DNA of 7,740 nucleotides from Endomicrobium sp. (GCA_031283985.1 JAITAQ010000014.1:1-7740), one strand, 5' to 3'; shown: positions 1-6,191, numbered from the stretch's first letter. The notes: generated by a model from the letters alone, not told the origin. Made by a program: numbers and translations.

Positions 1-534
1 GGACCTAAAATAGATATAAAGATAAAGGACGCCATAGGAAGACTATGGCAGTGTTCTACTATACAGTTTGATTTCAATTTACCTGAAAGATTTGATATTT
101 CTTATGTGAATTCTTCAGGCAAGAAAGCACGACCTTACATGATACACAGAGCTTTAATGGGTTCTTTAGAGAGATTTATAGGAGTCATTTTAGAACATTA
201 TGCAGGAGACTTGCCTTTGTGGCTTTCGCCTGTTCAAGTTGTGGTAGCTAATATAAATAAAGAGCAGCATGAATATTGTAAAGAGTTGATGCAAACTTTA
301 AAAAAGAACGGCATAAGAGTTGTCTTTGACGACAGAAACGAAAAAATTGGACATAAAATAAGAGAAAATACAATGCAAAAGATTCCTTATATAGCAGTTG
401 TAGGAAATAAGGAAAAGGAAATTAGATCAGTTGCCGTCAGAGCAAGAGGAAATAAAGATTTGGGCGTTATGACGACAGATAACTTTATTGATATGATAAA
501 AGAAAAGAACTTTCCAGGAATAAATGAACTGTAG
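1..534 (+). CDS. thrS: Threonyl-tRNA synthetase, C-terminal part (5' end outside the window)
   Basis: Class II aminoacyl-tRNA synthetase that charges tRNA-Thr in the cytoplasm. The frame is open from base 1, so the N-terminal domains (TGS, editing and the first half of the catalytic core) lie outside the window. The start of this piece reads like the catalytic core ([10 protein letters not shown] followed by FNLPERFD). It is followed by class II motif 3 in the form [13 protein letters not shown], which carries the His that is a zinc ligand in the E. coli enzyme (His511) and the motif-3 Arg (Arg520). From about residue 75, [11 protein letters not shown] opens the anticodon-binding domain, which continues to the TAG at 532-534. 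The GTG at 106 lies inside the conserved core and is not a start. No lesion is seen. A terminator is not evident in the 52 bp before hydG, so the two could be cotranscribed. Confidence 0.96.
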   Translation, partial: GPKIDIKIKDAIGRLWQCSTIQFDFNLPERFDISYVNSSGKKARPYMIHRALMGSLERFIGVILEHYAGDLPLWLSPVQVVVANINKEQHEYCKELMQTLKKNGIRVVFDDRNEKIGHKIRENTMQKIPYIAVVGNKEKEIRSVAVRARGNKDLGVMTTDNFIDMIKEKNFPGINEL

Positions 535-586
535 TATTTATTGTTGTTATGTCGACGGAATTCATTGACTCAAGGCAGGTGTTTTA

Positions 587-1975
587 GTGAAACATATAGA
601 CGAAGCAAAAATAAACTCCTTGTTGGACTTGAATGTTTCAGAACAAGAAATAGACTATATTTTAAAAAAGACCCACTTTTTAAAAAGACTTACTCTTGAA
701 GAATCTGCCAAGCTTTTGTCTGTTAAAGAAGCATCTTTGTTAAAAAAGATCTACAATGCAGCTGCATATGTTAAAAATAGAATATACGGCAAACGCGTAG
801 TAATGTTTGTTCCGTTATACATAAGCAATTTTTGCTCTAACAGTTGCTTATATTGTGGTTTTGCGGCAAATAATAAACTCACAGTAAGAAAAAAACTTTC
901 CACTCAAGAAATAAAAGAACAAACCGAAATACTTCTCAAGAGAGGTCATAAACGCATTTTAATGGTTGCTGGGGAGATGGCTTCTTCCCAAGAAAATGTA
1001 AATTATTACACTGACGCGGTAAAAGCTATTTACGATGTGGAATATAAAGGCAACAAAATAAAAAGAGTAAACATTAACGTGGCACCTATGAGTATTGAGC
1101 AATTTAAAAGATTGAAACAATCAGGCATAGGGACCTACCAGATATTTCAAGAGAGTTATCATGACATTACTTATAGAAAACTTCATGTATCAGGTGCAAA
1201 GTCTGACCCTGATAATCGTTTGGATGCTGTTGATAATGCTTTTAAGGCTGGTATTGACGATGTCGGCATAGGTCCTTTGTTAGAACTTTATGATTATCGT
1301 TTTGAAATACTTGCCATGTTAATGCATATAGAATATTTGGAGAAAACTTATGGATTAGGTCCTCATACAATTTCAGTTCCTCGCATTGAGACTGCTCCGG
1401 GATCCTCATATGCTGACAAGAAGGAATATCCTATTTCTGATGAAGATTTTAAAAAATTGGTTGCAGTTTTAAGATTATCAGTTCCTTATACTGGAATAAT
1501 AATGTCAACAAGAGAAACTGCCCGACTTAGAGATATTTTGGTCAATTTGGGTGTTTCGCAAATCAGCGCTGAGTCAAAAGTTACTCCCGGTGGATATGAA
1601 GAAGATTCTTCCTGTCATAACGATAAACTTGAAAGGCAATTTAGTCTAAAAGATCAACGCAGCTTAAACGAAATAGTTAAGTCTTTGCTTTCTCAAGGTT
1701 TAATTCCAAGTTTTTGCGCGGCGTGTTACCGCAAAAACAGAACAGGTGAACATTTTATGTATTTGGCAAAACCCGGAGCAATAAAACATATGTGCGATAT
1801 AAATGCTTTAATAACTTTAAAAGAATATCTTGAAGATTTTTCAACACCTGAAATAAAAGAATTGGGTTACAAGCTTATAGAGGAATATAAAAATAAACTT
1901 GATAACGACAGTATTAAAGCGTTGGACAAGTTTTTTAAGAATATAAACAACGGCATAAGGGACGAGTATATTTAG
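587..1975 (+). CDS. hydG: [FeFe]-hydrogenase H-cluster maturase, radical SAM tyrosine lyase HydG
   Basis: HydG cleaves tyrosine by radical SAM chemistry and delivers CO and cyanide, as an Fe-CO-CN synthon, for the 2Fe subcluster of [FeFe] hydrogenase. The 462-residue product is about the usual family length. The SAM [4Fe-4S] motif CX3CX2C is present as CSNSCLYC (Cys83, Cys87, Cys90). The C-terminal auxiliary-cluster motif CX2CX22C is complete at Cys377, Cys380 and Cys403, in the context CAACYRKNRTGEHFMYLAK. The thiamine-pathway relative ThiH lacks this second cluster, so HydG is the better call. The start is GTG 587, preceded by AAGGCAGG at 573-579. hydE, hydF and the hydrogenase itself are not in the window. 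The gene is intact, in contrast with the decayed DNA downstream, which argues that it is under selection. A working hydrogenase elsewhere in the genome is inferred, not seen. Confidence 0.95.
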   Translation: MKHIDEAKINSLLDLNVSEQEIDYILKKTHFLKRLTLEESAKLLSVKEASLLKKIYNAAAYVKNRIYGKRVVMFVPLYISNFCSNSCLYCGFAANNKLTVRKKLSTQEIKEQTEILLKRGHKRILMVAGEMASSQENVNYYTDAVKAIYDVEYKGNKIKRVNINVAPMSIEQFKRLKQSGIGTYQIFQESYHDITYRKLHVSGAKSDPDNRLDAVDNAFKAGIDDVGIGPLLELYDYRFEILAMLMHIEYLEKTYGLGPHTISVPRIETAPGSSYADKKEYPISDEDFKKLVAVLRLSVPYTGIIMSTRETARLRDILVNLGVSQISAESKVTPGGYEEDSSCHNDKLERQFSLKDQRSLNEIVKSLLSQGLIPSFCAACYRKNRTGEHFMYLAKPGAIKHMCDINALITLKEYLEDFSTPEIKELGYKLIEEYKNKLDNDSIKALDKFFKNINNGIRDEYI

Positions 1976-2059
1976 TTTAAAATAACAAGAATGAAAATAA
2001 CCCATCTTACATTAATTAAGAAGTTTTTTTAAAATTTATTAGACTTTGTTAGAATAAAA

Positions 2060-2325
2060 AGAATATGGTCTAAACATTATTACGGGTCAACTGGAGAGGA
2101 TACATTATTATTAAATTATTTAACAAAATGAGAAAATGCGATATAAACGTTATTAAATTTTTTATTTTTTAAAAAGCAATTTCCCAAACACTTTTATATT
2201 CTTTTTTACAGGAAAAAGGTTATATTGTCGTTGCGAAAACAAGATATTCCCTAATTTTTAAGAATGCTTTTAACCATAAGCTGAGACTTGAACACAGAAT
2301 TGGTAGAACTATCTCAAGTTCATAA
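2060..2325 (+). pseudogene. Probable relic of a cytidylate-kinase-like gene
   Basis: Two short blocks in different frames resemble the cytidylate-kinase-like P-loop family. Block one (from 2063, frame 2) reads IWSKHYYGSTGEDTLLL. This recalls the family opening ITISREYGSGG, in which the GSGG forms part of the nucleotide-binding loop, and it ends at a TGA at 2129. Block two (about 2203-2322, frame 1) reads LQEKGYIVVAKTRYSLIFKN and then LRLEHRIGR. It recalls the later family stretch of the form AEKG-VIVGR-A-ILKD followed by a PLEYRI-like segment. The blocks lie much closer together than in an intact gene, so an internal deletion is needed as well as a frameshift. The rest of 1976-2473 is very AT-rich, with stops in all frames. 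The match is by memory of the family and each block is short, so this call is tentative. Confidence 0.38.
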
Positions 2326-2356
2326 AAATCTGATAAATAACCATACTTAATATTGT

Positions 2357-2385
2357 TTGACTTTATATCTAAACGATAATAAAAA
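2357..2385 (+). promoter_or_regulatory. Candidate sigma-70-type promoter of the antiporter gene
   Basis: TTGACT (2357-2362), a 17-bp spacer and TAAAAA (2380-2385) lie 88 bp before the antiporter ATG. The -35 hexamer matches consensus at five of six positions and the -10 at four of six. In such AT-rich DNA weak -10 matches are common, so the support comes mainly from the -35 box and the exact spacing. The gene follows decayed DNA and needs its own promoter, which fits. Confidence 0.4.
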
Positions 2386-2473
2386 GGGATCACTGTATGT
2401 GTAAGTGTTTTCAGATAAATCTGCTAAAGAATTGATGAAAACCAATGAGCTTGATTAGAGAAGTGGATGCTAT

Positions 2474-3727
2474 ATGAGAGAAAACCGAACTTTTATTATT
2501 TCGCAGATAAAGCTAAGTTTTAGTTTAATGGTTTGCTATACGCTATACTATTTTTTACGAAAAAATTTTAGTGTTGCAGTTCCTTTCTTAAATTCAGATT
2601 TAGGGATTTCAAAGATGACAATTGGCTTAATTATGACTTTACACGGTCTAACCTATGGAATCTCACGTTTTTTGTGCGGCATGGCGTGCGACAAATTTAG
2701 TGCTGCAAAAATTTTCAAAACTGCGTTACTTTTGTCATGTTTTATTAGTTTTATCTTAGGGTTTCAAACTACAGCAATTTGGATAGGGGTGCTATGGGTA
2801 CTCAACGCAATGGCACAAGCTTGCGGTTATCCTCCTGTTACGAAAATGCAATCCAACTGGGTTCATCCTGAGAAGTTTGCAACATGGACAAGTATCGTAG
2901 ATACTGGGCATTCGCTAGGAGCATTTTTAATTGTAATCGCCTGTGGTTATATTGCTACGTCTTGGGGATGGCAATGGTGTTTTTGGTCTCCTATAGGAAT
3001 AGTATTAATTGGAATTATTTTAACTTATAAATATATTAAGGACTGCCCTAGTCAGCTGGGATTTGACAATTTAGAAAACAAAAATCCAACTCAAGCACTT
3101 ACAAGAAAAGAATATTTTAGAATTATTAGTGAAAATGTTTTTAAAAATAAACCACTTTTGATTATCGCAATATCTCAAATCGGCGTTTACTGCCTAAGGT
3201 TTGCAATTTTAGACTGGGGTCCAACTCTGTTGAAGGAGACCAAGCATCTTTCTCTTATAAACGCCGTTTGGGTCGTTGCAATCTTTGAAGCAGCAGGCAT
3301 ATTGGGTACACTTTCATCGGGATTTGTTACAGATAGATTCTTTGGTGGTAGAGCGCACAGAACATCTCAAGTATCATTAGCTCTTAGTCTAATCTCTTTA
3401 ATTCTTTTTCTAGCCATTCCCAATGCGACGATGATCGTATATTTATTATTATTATCTTTGTCAGGATTTTTTACTTATTCAGCCCAGATTCAAGGCACTA
3501 CCGCAGTCGCAAAGCTTGCAACAAGGAATGCTGCAGGTACTGCATCGGGATTTATTGGACTATGCGCTTATTTAAGCGTTATATTTACAGGGTTTGGAGT
3601 AGGAATAATAACTCAAAACTTTGGGTGGACGCCCGCGTTGCTATTTCTAGCTTCGCTTGGATTTATAGCGTTTTTGATTCGCTTATCTATATGGAATGCA
3701 AAGGCAGATGGATACGGGGCTAAATAA
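2474..3727 (+). CDS. uhpC: Sugar-phosphate (organophosphate):phosphate antiporter, UhpC/GlpT family
   Basis: Inner-membrane major-facilitator transporter of the organophosphate:Pi antiporter family. It probably imports glucose 6-phosphate or a similar host sugar phosphate in exchange for phosphate. The 417 residues contain about twelve hydrophobic segments. The two arginines that bind substrate phosphate in GlpT (Arg45 and Arg269) have clear counterparts: Arg29 in YYFLRKNFSVAVP, and Arg242 in YCLRFAILDWGP. A histidine equivalent to GlpT His165 is His146 in TGHSLGA. The MFS loop motif after the second segment is partly kept (CGMACDKFSAAK). The family tail AAGTASGFIGLCAYL is present in the C-terminal half. 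ATG 2474 has a modest ribosome site (AGAGAAGTGGA, 2457-2467). The protein is somewhat shorter than GlpT or UhpC at both ends but unbroken. It lies between relics. The symbol is chosen over glpT because of the suspected host-associated lifestyle; the sequence alone does not settle which phosphate ester is carried. Confidence 0.85.
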   Translation: MRENRTFIISQIKLSFSLMVCYTLYYFLRKNFSVAVPFLNSDLGISKMTIGLIMTLHGLTYGISRFLCGMACDKFSAAKIFKTALLLSCFISFILGFQTTAIWIGVLWVLNAMAQACGYPPVTKMQSNWVHPEKFATWTSIVDTGHSLGAFLIVIACGYIATSWGWQWCFWSPIGIVLIGIILTYKYIKDCPSQLGFDNLENKNPTQALTRKEYFRIISENVFKNKPLLIIAISQIGVYCLRFAILDWGPTLLKETKHLSLINAVWVVAIFEAAGILGTLSSGFVTDRFFGGRAHRTSQVSLALSLISLILFLAIPNATMIVYLLLLSLSGFFTYSAQIQGTTAVAKLATRNAAGTASGFIGLCAYLSVIFTGFGVGIITQNFGWTPALLFLASLGFIAFLIRLSIWNAKADGYGAK

Positions 3728-3812
3728 TAATGATTTTTAGAGGAAATTTTACTTTAGATAAAAAATCTCATAAAATATATTGTTGGCTTATTATTAGTTT
3801 AAGAGTTTATTT

Positions 3813-4319
3813 ATGACGGCAGAGCGAATTAGTAAAGCGAAAAAAAGAGTCTCGAGTCTTCTTCCAAGTTAAAATCTACTATAGCTATAGTGTGTAATTT
3901 TTCACCGCAAAAACCTGTAGGCGATGCAATTGTTTACTTTTGGGAAAGCCATAATAAACATCTTGATGAGAAAGAAAAAACACAAGCTACAATTGATTTA
4001 ATATATAAGGAATTTGATTTAACGACATGTGAGTGACACTGTATTTAGAGAGAAAAGTTGGGAAGATTGCATAAATAATTTATTTTATAAAGATTTTAGA
4101 AATCTTGTTGTAAATAAAATAGATAATGATACTGTTTTTGTAAATGCATTTTCTAAAAGTATTACTGATTTTGCATTAACCACATGGGACAAATGAAACA
4201 AACGATAAATTATATATTCTAGAAGAAGTTTCGTAGATACTCAGCTTGACTCTCTTACATTTAAATAATCCAATATATTTAATACACATAGGACGCGCTC
4301 TAATACTGCTGTTGCAGTA
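3813..4319 (+). pseudogene. Decayed coding region, product not recognised
   Basis: This stretch shows long open pieces joined only by frame changes. An ATG at 3813 opens a short frame that stops soon after an A7 tract (3840-3846). A second frame runs from about 3847 to the TGA at 4034-4036 and includes VGDAIVYFWESHNKHLDEKE. A third is open from 4023 to the TGA at 4194, with KSWEDCINNLFYKDFRNL, and keeps the same phase through two more stops into the frame of the next relic. The composition looks like that of a real soluble protein, mixed charged and hydrophobic, rather than random AT-rich DNA. It may be the N-terminal part of the PAS-containing gene that follows, or a separate gene. I recognise no domain and assign no function. 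The 85 bp between the antiporter stop and this region show no gene. Confidence 0.45.
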
Positions 4320-4925
4320 ATGTTTCATCACTTCCCAAATCTTCAGAAAGCAGTAAAGTGGTTGGCACTACGTTTTAGTATAAGTAATTTTGAAAATATT
4401 TCAGAGTTTTTATTAGATTATAGAAATGCTTTTTATGTTGGACATTCTTGTACTATAGAAAATAAAGAATCTGTATCTGTAAGAGAAATTACAAATTTTA
4501 GAAAAGAGGAAGAATTATTTCAAAAAAAATATACAAAGAGCATTAGAATATGAAAGGAGAAAAAATAATTTGTTACAGTTAATAATAGATAAATTACCAG
4601 TAAATACTTATTGGTTAAATCGTAATATGGATTATATGTGGTTAAATGATGATTTACAAGGCTAGAGTTTTGGTTTAGGTTTTAAAGAAGAAATCATCTA
4701 TAAAACTAATTATGATCTACATATCTACATAGAGTTGAAGAAGATAAATTGAATAAAATCAATAATATTGTCATGATGACTTCAACTTCATATGAGGTTG
4801 AAGAGCTAGTTTTTACAAAGTTTATTGGCAAATTATACAATTATTTATCAAGAAAGAGACTATCTGTTTGATAGTAAATGAGAAAATTATAGGTTTATTT
4901 GGATTATCCACATTTAGTTTCCTAT
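4320..4925 (+). pseudogene. Relic of a PAS-domain sensor (probably a sensor histidine kinase), kinase part lost
   Basis: The open piece 4320-4553 ends with a charged, coiled-coil-like linker (FRKEEELFQK). Dropping one A from the A8 tract at 4522-4529 continues this as NIQRALEYERRKNNLLQLII and then a PAS domain: DKLPVNTYWLNRNMDYMWLN and SFGLGFKEEIIYKTNYDL. A TAG at 4663 replaces a residue that is often Gln in this PAS type. Next an exact 8-bp tandem duplication (ATCTACAT, 4715-4722 and 4723-4730) breaks the frame. Removing one copy restores RVEEDKLNKINNIVMMTSTS, YEVEEL and KLYNYLSRK. After two more small shifts, LFDSK and EKIIGLFGLST finish the PAS fold. The pattern is that of PAS domains ahead of histidine kinases, and the style LP-x-YWL-x-N, TNYDL, YLS-x-K is one I associate with Legionella and Coxiella sensors. 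No H-box or ATPase remnant is seen downstream. Confidence 0.7.
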
Positions 4926-5112
4926 GAGTTTTAAAAGACACATTAGATGTTAAAAATATAAAACTTATTTAAGTGGTCACATATATCTGTTGTCAAAAGA
5001 CATCTAATAAACTTTGGGAATCACAAAAAGTTTTTATGAAATCCTAAACATATGTTATTTTTTGTATTTTTGTAAAAAGTCCAATATCTTGCTTGTGGGA
5101 TAGTGTGTCAGA
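4926..5112 (+). other. AT-rich intergenic stretch with a 9-bp inverted repeat
   Basis: No gene is seen on either strand. ATTAGATGT (4942-4950) is the exact inverted complement of ACATCTAAT (5000-5008). AAAAGACA occurs directly repeated at 4933-4940 and 4995-5002. These could be chance in AT-rich DNA or scars of a lost element. The kinase part of the upstream sensor would be expected here, but no recognisable piece remains. Confidence 0.35.
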
Positions 5113-5141
5113 TTGACAAAAGAAAACTGTTGTTGTAAAAT
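5113..5141 (+). promoter_or_regulatory. Promoter of the infC-rpmI-rplT operon
   Basis: TTGACA (5113-5118) is a perfect sigma-70 -35 hexamer. It is followed by exactly 17 bp and TAAAAT (5136-5141), which matches the -10 consensus at five of six positions. Transcription would start near 5148, leaving a leader of roughly 170 nt before the first plausible infC start. It is the strongest promoter match in the window, which suits an operon for ribosomal proteins. Confidence 0.8.
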
Positions 5142-5145
5142 CAAA

Positions 5146-5274
5146 TTATATCAAAAAGAAGCCGCCCGGCTCACCTTAACCGTGTGTTTGAAATATATAA
5201 GTAATTTAGGGAAAAGGTTAAATATTAACAATATTTTTGTCGCATAGCGCGATGTATTTACGGGGCGGATATAA
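5146..5274 (+). promoter_or_regulatory. Structured infC leader with antiterminator-like pairing (candidate attenuator)
   Basis: CCGCCC (5162-5167) is complementary to GGGCGG (5263-5268), the 5' arm of the terminator that follows. TTATAT (5146-5151) could extend this pairing with ATATAA (5269-5274), although its first bases depend on where transcription starts. CCGCCC also lies in a compact local hairpin AGCC-GCCC-GGCT (5160-5171) that would hide it. Between these arms are TTAACC/GGTTAA (5176-5181 with 5216-5221) and TCGC/GCGA (5240-5243 with 5249-5252). The RNA can therefore choose between a terminator and a multi-branched fold. In Bacillus the same operon is repressed by ribosomal protein L20 through leader termination. 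I infer a similar role here; I cannot confirm the known L20-leader consensus by eye. Confidence 0.55.
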
Positions 5275-5300
5275 AATTATATCTGTTCCGATTTTTATTT
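5261..5300 (+). terminator. Intrinsic terminator inside the infC leader
   Basis: The arms 5261-5273 (CGGGGCGGATATA) and 5278-5290 (TATATCTGTTCCG) pair over 13 bp without mismatch, counting three G-U pairs, around an AAAT loop. ATTTTTATTT follows at once (5291-5300). The hairpin lies downstream of the operon promoter and upstream of infC, so it would stop transcription before the genes. A second hairpin, CCGATTTTT/AAAAATTGG (5288-5296 with 5301-5309, one G-U pair), shares bases with its 3' arm and is mutually exclusive with it. Confidence 0.7.
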
Positions 5301-5313
5301 AAAAATTGGAAAT

Positions 5314-5337
5314 GGGGTGGTAATGTCCCGATTGCCA
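5314..5337 (+). promoter_or_regulatory. infC ribosome site and start-codon hairpin
   Basis: GGGGTGG (5314-5320) is a purine-rich ribosome-binding candidate just before ATG 5323. The ATG itself lies in a hairpin: TGGTAAT (5318-5324) pairs with ATTGCCA (5331-5337), with one G-U pair, around the loop GTCCCG. This would mask the start codon, so translation may also be controlled. The spacing between the G-rich site and the ATG is short. Confidence 0.45.
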
Positions 5338-5398
5338 AGAGGGGGGAGTCGTCGAAAACAGAAGATTTCGTATAAACCAGTTTATTAGAGTTCCGGAA
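5323..5398 (+). other. infC: Probable N-terminal coding segment of infC, in two frames joined at a G6 tract
   Basis: Codons read upstream from GTG 5399 give RINQFIRVPE directly before VRLVD. This is the conserved IF3 N-terminus, so IF3 begins before 5399. That frame has no ATG, GTG or TTG between its TAA at 5321 and GTG 5399; only ATA 5372 and ATT 5384 are possible rare starts. ATG 5323, in another frame, reads MSRLPRGG up to GGGGGG (5341-5346). Skipping one base there continues as VVENRRFRINQFIRVPE, giving a natural IF3 start and a total of 182 residues, close to E. coli IF3. Possible explanations are a sequence or assembly error, a real mutation tolerated by slippage, a programmed +1 shift, or an AUU start like that of E. 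coli infC, which here would cut into the conserved region. Confidence 0.6.
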
Positions 5399-5872
5399 GT
5401 GAGACTTGTTGATTCTAGTGGAACTATGGTGGGAATAGTAAAAACACCTGAAGCTTTAGCAAAAGCACAGGCAAAAGAGTTAGATTTGGTTGAAATTTCT
5501 CCTCAGGCAAATCCGCCTGTATGCAAAATAATCAACTTCTCTAAGTTTAAATACAATATGGAGAAGAAAGAAAGAGAAGTTAAAAAGAACCAAAAGATTT
5601 CTCACTTAAAAGAAATACGAATTAGACCTCGTATATGTGAGCATGATTTAGAAGTTAAGGTTAAGCGTGCCCGGGAATTTATAACTGGTGGAGATAAGGT
5701 GCAACTTACAGCTATGTTTTCAGGTAGAGAAATGCAACACAAAGATTTGGGCATAAAAATTATGAATAAAATTAAAGAATCTTTGATTGATGTAGCAGAA
5801 CCAGAAGGAAGAACTTCTTCTATGGGTGCCAGAGTATTTATGACTTTGATTCCCAAAAAAAATCTAAAGTAA
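5399..5872 (+). CDS. infC: Translation initiation factor IF-3 (main open frame; true start lies upstream)
   Basis: IF3 binds the 30S subunit, checks initiator tRNA pairing and keeps subunits apart. From GTG 5399 the frame encodes 157 residues. The first 50 or so form the rest of the N-terminal domain (RLVDSSGTMVGIV, LDLVEISPQANPPVCKI). A lysine-rich linker with the family signature region (KIINFSKFKYNMEKK) follows. The C-terminal domain starts at KEIRIRPRICEHDLEVK (about residues 71-87) and includes FSGREMQHKDLG, which is typical of the family. GTG 5399 is the first ordinary start codon in this frame, but it falls inside the conserved N-terminal domain and has no good ribosome site, so it is unlikely to be the real start. 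It is the first gene of the operon, 81 bp before rpmI. Confidence 0.93.
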   Translation: MRLVDSSGTMVGIVKTPEALAKAQAKELDLVEISPQANPPVCKIINFSKFKYNMEKKEREVKKNQKISHLKEIRIRPRICEHDLEVKVKRAREFITGGDKVQLTAMFSGREMQHKDLGIKIMNKIKESLIDVAEPEGRTSSMGARVFMTLIPKKNLK

Positions 5873-5953
5873 AAAAATAAATTAAATGACAAACTGCTTA
5901 GTTTAAATAAAAATATTTTGTTTAAGCGGCGTGTTGATAAATGGAGGAAAGAG

Positions 5954-6154
5954 ATGCCTAAGATGAAGACTCACAGCGGATCAAAAAAACGTTTCAAAGT
6001 TACAGGAAAAGGGAAAGTTAAATATAAGAGGCCCGGGCAGAGACATTTGCTGACTGGCGATTCTGGCAATCAGAATAGAAAATCAAGAAAGGCTGTTATA
6101 GTGGCTGATTCAGATATGAAGACTATGAATAAATTGATGCCTTACAGTTTTTAA
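5954..6154 (+). CDS. rpmI: 50S ribosomal protein bL35
   Basis: Small basic protein of the large ribosomal subunit. The 66 residues match the family's usual length of about 64-66. MPKMKTHSGSKKRFKVTGKG at the start is the classic bL35 opening, and RPGQRHLLT and the ending MNKLMPYSF also fit. ATG 5954 is preferred over the in-frame TTG at 5918, because GGAGG (5943-5947) stands 6 bp before it and the conserved protein begins exactly there. It is the second gene of the infC operon, as in most bacteria, with 37 bp to rplT. The 81-bp gap before it can form a hairpin, CTGCTTA/TAAGCGG (5894-5900 with 5923-5929), of unknown role. Confidence 0.96.
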   Translation: MPKMKTHSGSKKRFKVTGKGKVKYKRPGQRHLLTGDSGNQNRKSRKAVIVADSDMKTMNKLMPYSF

Positions 6155-6191
6155 CGTTAATTTTATATTTACATAATTAAGGAGATTTGCG

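Noticed and set aside
106..534. Separate short gene starting at GTG 106
   Set aside because: The conserved ThrRS sequence runs unbroken in the same frame from base 1, so the GTG encodes an internal valine.
565..593. TTGACT at 565-570 as the -35 box of a hydG promoter
   Set aside because: No -10-like hexamer follows at 16-18 bp, and the site would place the start inside the gene.
3732..3767. Inverted repeat GATTTTT/AAAAATC after the antiporter gene as a terminator
   Set aside because: It is 7 bp, almost only A-T, with a long loop and no U-tract directly after it.
4942..5008. 9-bp inverted repeat as ends of an insertion element
   Set aside because: The repeat is short, encloses only about 50 bp, has no target-site duplication that fits, and no transposase remnant is visible nearby.
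5160..5270. 6S RNA or another known small RNA in the region before infC
   Set aside because: I could not fit the long rod with a central bubble, or any riboswitch core that I know. The terminator and operon position favour a leader.
5602..5892. Minus-strand open frame opposite infC
   Set aside because: It overlaps a clear IF3 gene, its translation resembles no protein I know, and it has no ribosome site.
5918..5953. TTG 5918 as the rpmI start, adding 12 residues
   Set aside because: The bL35 family begins at the ATG at 5954, which has GGAGG at ideal spacing; the extra residues are not conserved.
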